Numbered from the stretch's first letter, positions 1-7,980 are shown. The stretch is 17,674 nucleotides of DNA from Nitrospiraceae bacterium (GCA_003523945.1 DOFS01000071.1:1-17674); one strand, 5' to 3'. The notes: generated by a model from the letters alone, not told the origin. Numbers and translations: made by a program.

Positions 1-758
1 AACACGAGAAGGACCGGACCCACGATGAGAAAGAGGACTTCGCTCCCCTCGTTCATGGCTCCCAGCACGTCTCCCGTAATACCTCCAAACTTCCTGGACA
101 TCCACCAGACTACAAAACGAACCACCAGGCACACGCCTATCATGAGCATAACCGCTATGACCATATCGAACATTCCCCACAACCCCAACCCCACAACCAT
201 TGTGGCCACCAGCACATCCCGCCACCACACCGTCCGGATAAACTGCGCAGCCAATCCTTCCGGTCGTGGATAGACAACACCCCAGCAACCGATCACCATC
301 GCCCATCGCCCAATAGCCGGCATACAGAACAACATGCCCTCTCGAAATCCCACGGGCAGAGACAGAAGTCCGGCATAGCGAAGCCCAAGAATCAACATCA
401 ACCCTGTGGCCCCGAGGGCCCCGATGCGGGAATCCCGGAGGATCGTGAGCCGATACTCGGGATCTCTTCCCCCGGAAAGTGCATCGACCGTATCCGCCCA
501 ACCATCAAGATGGAGACCTCCCGTGACCAACACGTAGAGAGTCAGAATCACCATATTCAAAACCACGGGAGGAAAAAGGCTCTCCAATAGACGATCGATC
601 ATCACAAGGCTCGTGCCAAGCAGGAATCCAATAAGAGGAAACCAGTGAAGTGAGGCTCCAAACGTTCCGGAAGAGATCTTCGACCCCGAACACCCTGGAA
701 GGGGAATGATCGTAAGAAGTTGCCAAGCCAAAGAAAACGAAGCCCATAGACCTCTCAT
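1..758 (-). CDS. cobS: Adenosylcobinamide-GDP ribazoletransferase (cobalamin synthase), C-terminus off the window
   Basis: CobS is an integral inner-membrane enzyme that joins adenosylcobinamide-GDP to alpha-ribazole (phosphate), the last assembly step of cobalamin. I translated this frame by hand. It opens with ATG at 758-756 and stays open to base 1, giving 252 residues. The family is usually about 250-270 residues, so only a short C-terminal tail should be missing. The acidic metal-binding motif characteristic of CobS, DGWADTVD, is at residues 85-92 within GGLHLDGWADTVDAL. It is followed by RDSRIGALG (about 109-117), and a GGITGDVLGA motif lies near the C-terminus between hydrophobic segments. 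The N-terminus (FSLAWQLLTIIPLP) is also typical. The start overlaps the cobT stop as ATGA, which implies translational coupling. Identification is firm. Confidence 0.95.
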   Translation of the reverse strand, partial: MRGLWASFSLAWQLLTIIPLPGCSGSKISSGTFGASLHWFPLIGFLLGTSLVMIDRLLESLFPPVVLNMVILTLYVLVTGGLHLDGWADTVDALSGGRDPEYRLTILRDSRIGALGATGLMLILGLRYAGLLSLPVGFREGMLFCMPAIGRWAMVIGCWGVVYPRPEGLAAQFIRTVWWRDVLVATMVVGLGLWGMFDMVIAVMLMIGVCLVVRFVVWWMSRKFGGITGDVLGAMNEGSEVLFLIVGPVLLV

Positions 759-1843
759 GCCATTTCCGGGAACGGTCGCACGGCCTCATTGACGCCGGCA
801 CTTTCGAACGTGGCCATTTGCGTCAAACAGGCCAAACTCGAGTAAAGCAATCCGATGGCCAAACAGGCTCCTGTGCCTTCTCCAAGCCGAAGATCCAAAT
901 CCAACAGCGGTTGAAACCCTAACGAATTCATGGCCAAACGATGGCCGGGCTCTGCAGAAATATGGGAAGGAATCAAATAGGCATGGCAATGCGGAGCCAG
1001 GGCGACGGCCAGTAAGGCGGCGGCCCCGGTAATAAACCCATCCAGGATCACAGGCACGCGATATGCCGCTCCACCCACAAGAATCCCCACCAATCCGCCG
1101 ATTTCAAATCCTCCGACCTTCGCCAGCACATCCAAAGGATCGTGAGCGTCGGGTGAATTTTGCTGGATGCTGCGCTCAATCACCTGAACTTTTTTCGCCA
1201 ATTGCAACGCATCCACTCCTGTGCCTTTCCCGGTTACCTCGGCCACAGGATGGCGCGCCATAACCGCAGTAATGGCACTACTGACAGTAGTATTGCCAAT
1301 GCCCATTTCTCCGATTCCGATCAACCGGATCCCGTCAGCATAGGCTTCCCGGACAAGACGGATACCTGTCTCCACACTTTGGACGGCTTGCTCACGACTC
1401 ATGGCAGGACCTTCACACATATTGCAGGTCCCCAACCCGATCTTTCTCACCCACAAACCGGGAGGTGTGCCCATGTCCACTTGAACACCCATATCTACCA
1501 CGCGAACCTTGACTCCAACCTGGCGAGCCAGGACATTGATCGCTGCCCCGCCTTGTAAAAAATTTTTGACCATTTGTGCCGTGACCGAGGAGGGATAGGC
1601 GCTCACCCCTTCTCCTGCGACACCATGATCGGCAGCCAGGACAAACATCATGGCGTCCGGATTTTTTGTGGGAAGCGACCGGGTCATCGCCACGTACTGG
1701 GTGCCTAGAGACTCAAGCCGGCCAAGGCTGCCCTGAGGTTTGGTCAGCCCGTCCCATAACACCTGGGCCCGACGCCCACCTGCCTGTGAGACCGGTTGAA
1801 TCGCCGCGATAGTATTCTGAATGAACGGAGAAGAATGACTCAT
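755..1843 (-). CDS. cobT: Nicotinate-nucleotide--dimethylbenzimidazole phosphoribosyltransferase
   Basis: CobT transfers phosphoribose from nicotinate mononucleotide to 5,6-dimethylbenzimidazole to give alpha-ribazole 5'-phosphate, in the cytoplasm. The protein has 362 residues, close to the usual 340-360. Family motifs appear in order: LTKPQGSLGRLE (about 33-44), AADHGVAGEGVSAYP (about 70-84), GIGEMGIGNTT (176-186), GKGTGVDAL (205-213), EIGGLVGILVGGA (247-259), ILDGFITGAAALLA (266-279), SAEPGHR (296-302) and LRLGEGTGA (318-326). Glu322 in GEG corresponds to the catalytic glutamate known in Salmonella CobT. The ATG lies 3 bases after the cobU stop, and the cobT stop overlaps the cobS start. 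The base DMB is presumably supplied by BluB, encoded in the same cluster. Confidence 0.97.
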   Translation of the reverse strand: MSHSSPFIQNTIAAIQPVSQAGGRRAQVLWDGLTKPQGSLGRLESLGTQYVAMTRSLPTKNPDAMMFVLAADHGVAGEGVSAYPSSVTAQMVKNFLQGGAAINVLARQVGVKVRVVDMGVQVDMGTPPGLWVRKIGLGTCNMCEGPAMSREQAVQSVETGIRLVREAYADGIRLIGIGEMGIGNTTVSSAITAVMARHPVAEVTGKGTGVDALQLAKKVQVIERSIQQNSPDAHDPLDVLAKVGGFEIGGLVGILVGGAAYRVPVILDGFITGAAALLAVALAPHCHAYLIPSHISAEPGHRLAMNSLGFQPLLDLDLRLGEGTGACLAIGLLYSSLACLTQMATFESAGVNEAVRPFPEMA

Positions 1844-1846
1844 CGG

Positions 1847-2464
1847 TTACTTCAGTCGGAGAGGCAGCCCACTCATCAGAAAATAGACTTCATCAGCTTC
1901 AGCCGCGACCAGTTGATTCATCCGGCCCGCGATATCTCGAAATGACCGGCTGATCGCATCCCCCGGCACCAATCCGAGACCTAACTCATTACTGACCACA
2001 ACGACCTGACCGGGACAGGCGCGAACTGCGCGAATGAATGCCCTGACATGGGATGGCACTTGCGAAGGTCGCACCTTATCTCGCAAGAGATTATTCAACC
2101 ACAGCGTTAAACAATCCACGACAATACTGGGATAAACGGCTCCCTCTTTGGCCAGCCATTCGGAAATCCCGGTAGACACTTCGATGGTCACCCAATCGCG
2201 CCCTCGCGACCGCTGATGTTTCCGTATTCGACTGGCCATTTCTTGATCGAACGGCTCTCCCGTTGCAACAAATGCCCGTGGGGATTTGGCCTGTCCCTGC
2301 TGTAATGCGAAAGAACTTTTTCCCGATCGTGCCCCTCCAAGAACAAAAATCAGCCTTGACGCGTCATGGGCCTTTTTCTGAGTCGCGCGAGGACCGGAAT
2401 CCGCTTGCGGTAAGGAGAACGATTTTCTCACCGAACGCGGGAGTGATTGACGGACGGAACGCAT
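1847..2464 (-). CDS. cobU: Bifunctional adenosylcobinamide kinase / adenosylcobinamide-phosphate guanylyltransferase
   Basis: CobU phosphorylates adenosylcobinamide and then transfers GMP to it, giving the adenosylcobinamide-GDP used by CobS. The P-loop GGARSGKS is at 43-50. His83 in RIRKHQR matches the histidine that is guanylylated in Salmonella CobU. VDCLTLW is at 116-122, VSNELGLGLVP at 157-167, and the C-terminal RDIAGRMNQLVAAEADEVYFLMSGLPLRLK block is typical. At 205 residues it is longer than the usual roughly 180, because about 36 basic, low-complexity residues precede the first core strand. The ATG is preceded by AGGAAA six bases upstream. The only in-frame alternative I saw, a GTG at codon 12, has no ribosome-binding site, so I kept the long form. 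A 79-base gap separates it from the upstream adenosyltransferase gene. Confidence 0.95.
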   Translation of the reverse strand: MRSVRQSLPRSVRKSFSLPQADSGPRATQKKAHDASRLIFVLGGARSGKSSFALQQGQAKSPRAFVATGEPFDQEMASRIRKHQRSRGRDWVTIEVSTGISEWLAKEGAVYPSIVVDCLTLWLNNLLRDKVRPSQVPSHVRAFIRAVRACPGQVVVVSNELGLGLVPGDAISRSFRDIAGRMNQLVAAEADEVYFLMSGLPLRLK

Positions 2465-2543
2465 GATATTTTTCCTATTCCCATCAAACTATGAGATCAT
2501 CAGGGCATGAGCTCCGAATATGGATGAACGAAAGAGGGCCATG

Positions 2544-3143
2544 CTATGTCTTTGGTGAAATTGTCGGTTCTCGTTCCCACAAAAATTCCCCTTCGCCCTG
2601 TTTTTTTGCCACCCACCGCGCAAACACAAACAACGCGTCACTCAACCGATTGAGGAAGATGACCAATTCCTTGGCGATTGATTCTTCCTTCGACAGGGTG
2701 ACACAAAGCCGTTCGGCACGACGACAGACTGTACGGGCAACGTGCAGCAACGCGGCGAGTTGCCCCCCACCAGGCAATATAAATTCTTTCAAAGGCGTCA
2801 GATCTTGTTGACACTCATCAATAAGATGTTCCAAGTGGGCGACATCCTCCGGTGTCACGGTTGGCATATTCGGGAAGGATTCTCCCGGAGCTGTGGCGAG
2901 AATCCCCCCCAAATCAAATAATTTATTTTGCGTCCACTTCAAGATGCTCCCTAGGCGCTCAGACACCTCAGCATTCGTTCCGGTCCGTTCATTGGACACG
3001 CGAGCCAAGCCAAGGACGGAATTCAATTCGTCTACCGTGCCATAGGCGTCCACCCGCACGGAATCCTTCCAGACTTCCTGCCCTCCAGCCAATCGCGTTT
3101 TCCCTGCATCACCTGTACGGGTGTAGACTTTGGATATCCGCAT
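2544..3143 (-). CDS. pduO: PduO-type ATP:cob(I)alamin adenosyltransferase
   Basis: This protein transfers the adenosyl group of ATP to cob(I)alamin or a corrinoid precursor to make the coenzyme form. Its fold is unrelated to that of the CobO enzyme encoded upstream. The 199 residues carry all the PduO/MMAB family signatures: YTRTGDAGKTRL (7-18), the N-terminal ATP-binding segment; VDAYGTVDELNSVLG (31-45); FILPGGGQLAALLHVARTVCRRAER (121-145); and FLNRLSDALFVFAR (163-176). The ATG has an AAGGAG box nine bases upstream. It lies about 100 bases after bluB and is the first gene of the cluster not tightly overlapped by its predecessor. The gene symbol is given by family; databases also use cobO-like names for it. 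Confidence 0.93.
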   Translation of the reverse strand: MRISKVYTRTGDAGKTRLAGGQEVWKDSVRVDAYGTVDELNSVLGLARVSNERTGTNAEVSERLGSILKWTQNKLFDLGGILATAPGESFPNMPTVTPEDVAHLEHLIDECQQDLTPLKEFILPGGGQLAALLHVARTVCRRAERLCVTLSKEESIAKELVIFLNRLSDALFVFARWVAKKQGEGEFLWEREPTISPKT

Positions 3144-3246
3144 CAGTCATTTCTCCTTTTCTTCAGTTTTTGGCTCTCTTGCTTCCAAACCCCATCAGCT
3201 TTAGCGATTCGTGCACAAACAACTTCCCATTCTGACCGTCATGGGG

Positions 3247-3945
3247 TCACAACTCCTCGTATGGTTCCTGAAGCCGTTTGCCCCACAATTCATAATGGAC
3301 TAATTGGGCCAAGGGCAGTCGTTTCCGCCACCCGGCTTTTTCCAAATCAGGCTTTTGTCCAAAAGCCGAGACATAGCCCACACACAAATACGCGACAATA
3401 TGAACAGACAAGGGAATCCGCAAAAGATGCTTTAATGCCTCATAATCCAGAATACTCACCCACCCTACCCCGATACCTTCGGCTCGTGCCGCAAGCCAGA
3501 GGTTTTGAATCGCACAGCACGTACTATACAAATCTGTCTCAGGAACGGTCGCACGACCGAGGACTGACGGGCCGCCACGTTCACGAGTGCAGGTCACACA
3601 AATATTGATGGGGGCTTCTTGAATCCCTTCAAGCTTCAGGCCTCGGTACAGACCGGCTTGCTTTCCCTGATACTGCAAGGCTGCCGCGTCATTGGCTTGA
3701 ACAAAAAGGTTTTTCACTTTCTGTTTGAGGTGCGCATGCCGGATAACCAAAAAATCCCATGGCTGCATATAACCAACAGATCCCGCATGATGCGCAGCCA
3801 ACAGGATCCGACGAAGCGTTTCCTCTGAAATCGGTTTGGGAAGGAAATCTTTGCGAACGTCTCGTCGTTCAAAAATCGCACGATACACGGCCTCCCGCTC
3901 TTCAGCGGAAAAATCCCCGGAGACTTGAGAAATGTCCGGTCTCAA
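3247..3945 (-). CDS. bluB: 5,6-dimethylbenzimidazole synthase, TTG start
   Basis: BluB is a flavin-destructase of the nitroreductase fold. It uses O2 and reduced FMN to turn the flavin into 5,6-dimethylbenzimidazole, the lower ligand of B12. The protein has 232 residues. RRDVRKDF at 27-34 contains Asp29, and GVGWVSI at 159-165 contains Ser164; these match the Asp and Ser shown to be needed in Sinorhizobium BluB. SVGYMQPWDF (56-65), LKLEGIQEAP (103-112) and CVGYVSAFGQKPDLEKAGWRKR are further BluB blocks. The initiation codon is TTG (3945-3943), overlapping the cobO stop as TTGA. A later GTG at codon 20 would remove the conserved FSAEEREAVYRAI lead-in, so TTG is preferred. Its presence implies de novo DMB synthesis under oxic conditions. 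Confidence 0.95.
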   Translation of the reverse strand: MRPDISQVSGDFSAEEREAVYRAIFERRDVRKDFLPKPISEETLRRILLAAHHAGSVGYMQPWDFLVIRHAHLKQKVKNLFVQANDAAALQYQGKQAGLYRGLKLEGIQEAPINICVTCTRERGGPSVLGRATVPETDLYSTCCAIQNLWLAARAEGIGVGWVSILDYEALKHLLRIPLSVHIVAYLCVGYVSAFGQKPDLEKAGWRKRLPLAQLVHYELWGKRLQEPYEEL

Positions 3946-4538
3946 AACTCGATCCCTTTTTGAGCTTTAATGCCTTTGCGAAAAGGATGTTTAATCATCT
4001 TCATTTCTGATACCAGGTCAGCGGCTTCGATGAGCTCCGGTTTCGCACCTCGCCCGGTAATCACCACATGAAGCATGGGAGGACGTTGAACCACCGCCTT
4101 CAGGACTTGTTCAAGCGAGACATAGTCATGATGGATTGCGATATTCAGTTCATCCAGAATGACCATGCCGAACACTGGATCCTGCATAATTTTTTCTACC
4201 TCCATCCACGCCTCTTGAGCCACCTGCCCGTCCCGCTCACGATCCTGTGTTTCCCAGGTATACCCCTCCCCCATTCGAAGAAACATCACCTGGCTGCCGA
4301 AGTTCTTGAGGATTCGTTCTTCTGCGGTATCAATCGCCCCTTTAATAAACTGTACGACCGCCACGTTCATGCCATGTCCGAGACACCGGATGGCCATGCC
4401 TAATGCCGCAGTCGTTTTGCCTTTGCCGGCACCGGTATATACGATCAATAATCCCTTTTCTTCCTGGGCCTCGGCAATCCGTCGATCCACGGAGGTTTTC
4501 AACCGTTGCATGCGAGCCTGATGCGTTTGATCGCTCAT
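3942..4538 (-). CDS. cobO: Cob(I)yrinic acid a,c-diamide adenosyltransferase (CobA/CobO/BtuR type)
   Basis: This P-loop enzyme adenosylates cob(I)yrinic acid a,c-diamide and other reduced corrinoids with ATP. It is 198 residues long, as expected. The nucleotide-binding loop TGAGKGKTT is at 35-43, GEGYTWETQDRERD at 90-103 and the Walker B-like VILDELN at 126-132. The C-terminal block HVVITGRGA, PELIEAADLVSEMK, KHPF and GIKAQKGIEF is diagnostic of the family. The start overlaps the cobB stop (ATGA) and its own stop overlaps the bluB start, so cobB, cobO and bluB are probably translated in a coupled way. With the PduO-type enzyme encoded just downstream, the operon contains two non-homologous adenosyltransferases. 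Confidence 0.95.
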   Translation of the reverse strand: MSDQTHQARMQRLKTSVDRRIAEAQEEKGLLIVYTGAGKGKTTAALGMAIRCLGHGMNVAVVQFIKGAIDTAEERILKNFGSQVMFLRMGEGYTWETQDRERDGQVAQEAWMEVEKIMQDPVFGMVILDELNIAIHHDYVSLEQVLKAVVQRPPMLHVVITGRGAKPELIEAADLVSEMKMIKHPFRKGIKAQKGIEF

Positions 4539-5932
4539 AGCCTATTCCCTCTCGTCGCCGGTTCCACCCTCGCCGCTTCAACCAAAGCCAAAGGGACATG
4601 AGGGTGACTGGAAAAATGTAAATGTGTATACAGGGCGATGACGTTCCCTACCGTAATACCATCCCCTCCCCGGTCCCGTCCTTGCGCATCGGTAAGATGC
4701 CCGAGATAGTCAAGATCCCCCTTGGGCTGAAGGGTCGAATAGTGAAACTCATGTCCACGGATTCGCACTCCCTGCTCACCAAGAGGTCCCCTGCGTGTCA
4801 AGGTCAACTCTCGATACCCCAACGTCATCTTCGTCCGGGACATCGCGGTCTCAGCCGGAATCACCCCGACCATGTCATACACCGTTCCATCAAAATCTCT
4901 GAGGGTTTTGGCCAGATACATCAGTCCCCCACATTCGGCATAGATCACTCCGCCCCTTGCGAAAAATGCCTGAATGGACTGACGCATGCTGCGATTCCGT
5001 TGTAAGGCTTCCGCATAGATCTCAGGATAACCTCCTCCCAGATACACCAGGTCCACATCGGGAAGTGACGGATCATTGATGGGAGAAAACCGGACCAACT
5101 CCCCACCGGAATCTTTTAAAAGAGTGAGATTATCCCGATAGTAAAAACAGAAGGCCGGATCATACGCGACCCCGATTTTTACGGATCGAGTCACCAGTTT
5201 AAAAGGCTGTTTCGGCGCTCCAGAATTGGTGATTGGCAAATCCGGACTTGCCTGTGCTAACCGTTCCACCCGAGCCAAATCAATCGTCTCAGAACCCAGT
5301 TGTCCGAGTTTGGTATACAGACCGGTCTCCGAACCTTCCAGGGCCGTTCGTAATCCCAGATGCCGATCAGGAATGGTCACTTCGGAATCAGGACGAAGAT
5401 AGCCCACCACCGGTATGTGGGTTTCCTTTTCAACGGCTTCCTTTAATAACTGATAGTGGCCTTCACTTTTAATCCGGTTAAAAATCACTCCGGCAATGGT
5501 CAACGAAGAGTCGAATGTGGCATATCCATAGACCATCGCGGCTGCAGATCGGGCCATGGCACTTCCATCCACGACCAGGACAATTGGAGCATGAAGTTGG
5601 TGAGCCATTTCGGCGGTGCTCCCCGTTAATTTGACCGGAGAACTTCCATCAAACATTCCCATCATGCCCTCAATGATCGAGAGGTCAGCTCCGTTGGCTG
5701 CCTCTTGAAAAACACTGCGATTCACAACCGCTCCCAACATCCACCCATCCAGATTTCGAGATTCTCGCCCGCACGCCAATTGATGATGTCCTGGATCAAG
5801 AAAATCAGGCCCGATTTTAAACGGTTGAACCGTGCGACCCTTTGCGTGAAATGCTGCCAGAAGAGCCAAGGTCACCGTCGTTTTCCCCACCCCGCTATGT
5901 GTTCCGGCAATAATGATCCTGGGATACCTCAT
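4535..5932 (-). CDS. cobB: Cobyrinate a,c-diamide synthase (CobB/CbiA)
   Basis: This enzyme performs ATP- and glutamine-dependent amidation of the a and c acetate side chains of cobyrinic acid, so the organism handles corrin-ring precursors and not only salvaged cobinamide. The 465 residues contain an N-terminal synthetase domain and a C-terminal type 1 glutamine amidotransferase domain. The P-loop GTHSGVGKTT is at 10-19, KIGPDFLDPGHH at 39-50 and EGMMGMFDG at 88-96. In the amidotransferase half, LGGGYPE is at 298-304, Cys334 of YAECGGLMYL is the nucleophile, and YTHLHF around 435-440 supplies the likely catalytic His. GHEFHYST (393-400) is a CbiA/CobB hallmark. The length matches the CbiA-like form. 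It begins inside the btuB stop (ATGA), which ties synthesis genes directly to the riboswitch-controlled receptor gene. Confidence 0.96.
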   Translation of the reverse strand: MRYPRIIIAGTHSGVGKTTVTLALLAAFHAKGRTVQPFKIGPDFLDPGHHQLACGRESRNLDGWMLGAVVNRSVFQEAANGADLSIIEGMMGMFDGSSPVKLTGSTAEMAHQLHAPIVLVVDGSAMARSAAAMVYGYATFDSSLTIAGVIFNRIKSEGHYQLLKEAVEKETHIPVVGYLRPDSEVTIPDRHLGLRTALEGSETGLYTKLGQLGSETIDLARVERLAQASPDLPITNSGAPKQPFKLVTRSVKIGVAYDPAFCFYYRDNLTLLKDSGGELVRFSPINDPSLPDVDLVYLGGGYPEIYAEALQRNRSMRQSIQAFFARGGVIYAECGGLMYLAKTLRDFDGTVYDMVGVIPAETAMSRTKMTLGYRELTLTRRGPLGEQGVRIRGHEFHYSTLQPKGDLDYLGHLTDAQGRDRGGDGITVGNVIALYTHLHFSSHPHVPLALVEAARVEPATRGNRL

Positions 5933-7941
5933 GGATTGGCGCTCCCAACCGGCAGGTCAAAATTGACCCGGATGCCGCCATACACGGATCGAACCGGAGT
6001 CCCAAAAAATTGAATCTCCTCATACTGGCGATTCAGCAAATTTTCCGCGCGAACGTATCCCTGAATCGACGAAGTAAAAGCATACGAGGCTGCGATATTG
6101 ATCACATGATAATCCGAGAGCGGCTGTCGATTTCCCGTGGTGTTAAATCGGGAACCGACATATCGGAACGTGGCGGTCAGGATTAGCGGCTCATGAGGCT
6201 GGTAGGTCAACACCAGGCTCCCCTGATGAACCGGCCAACGAGGCAACCGGGCCGCCGTCTCCAGGTCTCTGGTAATCGTATAGGTATACTGTCCCTGAAG
6301 GTCCAGCATTTTCATAAAGGGTAATCCTTCAGCCAGGACAAGTCTGGCGTTCGCCTCCCAGCCCTGACTTTTCGCGGACCCGATGTTCTGCGCACAAAAA
6401 CCAAACCCTGGAGGACATCCCACCGGATCAAAGGCCGTCGCAATCAGCTGTCGATAACGGTTCCAAAAATATCCGACGCCCACCGTGACCCGCTCTTGGA
6501 AGAAATGTTGTTCAATCCCGACATCAAGAGACTGACTCTTCTCCGGCTTCAGATTCGGATTTCCAAAATTGGGGAAAAACGATTCATTGATCGAAGGGGC
6601 TCGAAATCCCGTCGCATAACTCGCGCGTATCTTGGTATCGGTTTCTTTAATCACATATCCGCCAGTCACCCGATAGGTGGTGGCATCCCCAAAGGTATTA
6701 TGCGACTCTTGTCGAAATCCGGCTGTGGCGAACAGCCGGTCCCATAAATTGAGCTGCATTTGGGCAAAGCCCGCGTGACTGGACAGGACTTTTTCCGAAA
6801 ATTGTCCTTCGTTCGTTCCCCGTTGGTCCCGATATTGATACCCGAGCGTCACCAGCCACGGATCGCCAATCTGGAAGTTATGTTGCCATTCCAGGCGATT
6901 ATTCTGCGTCCTAATCGTCGAATTATTGAACGGGGAAGTAGGGGTGATGACTCCTGTCTGGACACTGCGTTGCAGGGTTCCGGCTTGGGTGTCCGAGGTT
7001 CCATCGTTTCGTGCCAAGGTCAACTGCTGTTCCCACCAGGTAGTAATGGGTTGATGATAGATTCCGCTATATACGAATTCCCGGTCGGTAGATTTCAGCT
7101 TATAGACGTCAAACGGTCCTCCCCCGAATGTGGAGGAATTATCGAAATCCGTATCGCCGTTCATCCAGCGGAACTGAAAACTCAGGCGACCATCCTTCGG
7201 CAGAGAGACCCCGAGTTGCGTGGAACCGGTCCAATTCCGATAGGCATCCCGCTCTCCGGCTCCCCGTCGAAAATTTACCGTCGAAAACCCGCCAAAATCC
7301 CACCGGGACAAAGAGGCGGAAAAATCCACCGGACCGCTTTTTCCCGCCACACTCCCACCCTCCCGAATCGAATTAAACGATCCATATTCAAAAAAGCCGC
7401 TGGCCTTGGGGGCTCCACTGCCCCGTCTCGTGGTAATATGAATCACCCCTCCGATCGCGTCCGACCCCCAAATCGTACTCTGAGCCCCACGGAGAATTTC
7501 AATCCGCTCAATATTGTCTGTCATGAGATTGCCGAAGTTAAACGATCCGGAGGTTCCACTGTTCATCATCGCGCCATCAATCAACACTAATGTCTGAGAC
7601 GAGGTTCCTCCACGCATACGGATGGTGGTATTGGTCCCTGGTCCACCATTGGAAAACACCGCCAGACTTTGACTCAACCGTAAAGCTTCGGTGATTGATT
7701 TAATGTTTCGCCGCTGGAAATCTTCTTGGGTTAGCACTTCAACGGCGCTCGTCAATTGACTCATCGGCACAGGCGTTTTTGTCGCCACCACCACCACCGG
7801 ATCCAATTTGTGAACCCCTTCCGAATCCTGATTCTCCTGCGAGTGAGCAAGACCGGAAAAAAACACATGCAATGCAAAAACAAAAAAAACCCATGGGGAA
7901 CGACTCCCCCTACACAGAGGACGACAAACAGTCGTGGACAT
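5929..7941 (-). CDS. btuB: TonB-dependent vitamin B12/corrinoid outer-membrane receptor, copy 1
   Basis: This is a 22-strand beta-barrel receptor taking up cobalamin across the outer membrane with energy from TonB. It is 670 residues from ATG 7941. An in-frame ATG one codon upstream (7944) is possible, but the paralogue has ATC there, and the GGGAGGTG ribosome-binding site is better spaced from 7941. A signal peptide covers about the first 35 residues (cut near AHSQ). The TonB box region LDPVVVVATKTP follows, then the plug domain with IRMRGGTSSQTLVLIDGA, RIEILRGAQSTIWGSDAIGGVIHI, and a barrel containing YATGFRAPSINESFFPNFGNPNLKPEKSQ and NLLNRQYEE. A BtuB assignment rests on the upstream cobalamin riboswitch and the overlap with cobB. 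It is closely similar throughout to the next receptor. The protein ends in FDLPVGSANP, without the usual terminal aromatic residue. Confidence 0.93.
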   Translation of the reverse strand: MSTTVCRPLCRGSRSPWVFFVFALHVFFSGLAHSQENQDSEGVHKLDPVVVVATKTPVPMSQLTSAVEVLTQEDFQRRNIKSITEALRLSQSLAVFSNGGPGTNTTIRMRGGTSSQTLVLIDGAMMNSGTSGSFNFGNLMTDNIERIEILRGAQSTIWGSDAIGGVIHITTRRGSGAPKASGFFEYGSFNSIREGGSVAGKSGPVDFSASLSRWDFGGFSTVNFRRGAGERDAYRNWTGSTQLGVSLPKDGRLSFQFRWMNGDTDFDNSSTFGGGPFDVYKLKSTDREFVYSGIYHQPITTWWEQQLTLARNDGTSDTQAGTLQRSVQTGVITPTSPFNNSTIRTQNNRLEWQHNFQIGDPWLVTLGYQYRDQRGTNEGQFSEKVLSSHAGFAQMQLNLWDRLFATAGFRQESHNTFGDATTYRVTGGYVIKETDTKIRASYATGFRAPSINESFFPNFGNPNLKPEKSQSLDVGIEQHFFQERVTVGVGYFWNRYRQLIATAFDPVGCPPGFGFCAQNIGSAKSQGWEANARLVLAEGLPFMKMLDLQGQYTYTITRDLETAARLPRWPVHQGSLVLTYQPHEPLILTATFRYVGSRFNTTGNRQPLSDYHVINIAASYAFTSSIQGYVRAENLLNRQYEEIQFFGTPVRSVYGGIRVNFDLPVGSANP

Positions 7942-7945
7942 CATC

Positions 7946-7970
7946 CACCTCCCTTTAGCTCGAAGGGGTG
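7946..7970 (-). promoter_or_regulatory. Predicted ribosome-binding-site hairpin of btuB copy 1
   Basis: On the minus strand CACCCCTT (7970-7963) can pair with AAGG and GGTG of the Shine-Dalgarno sequence AAAGGGAGGTGG (down to 7946), leaving a 2-base GA bulge and a 7-base loop. The whole ribosome-binding site would be hidden. The same segment precedes the paralogous btuB. I infer that this is the expression platform of the riboswitch and that it acts on translation. Folding was done by eye. Confidence 0.5.
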
Positions 7971-7980
7971 TAATGGAATA

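Noticed and set aside
505..801. A 98-codon minus-strand frame overlapping cobS and cobT
   Set aside because: It is an alternative frame of cobS; the frame starting at 758 carries the CobS motifs.
1160..1558. A 132-codon plus-strand frame within cobT
   Set aside because: Antisense to conserved CobT motifs and without a product signature.
6760..7590. A 276-codon plus-strand open frame inside btuB copy 1
   Set aside because: It lies wholly antisense to a well-supported receptor gene and its translation shows no motif; it reflects the codon pattern of the real gene.
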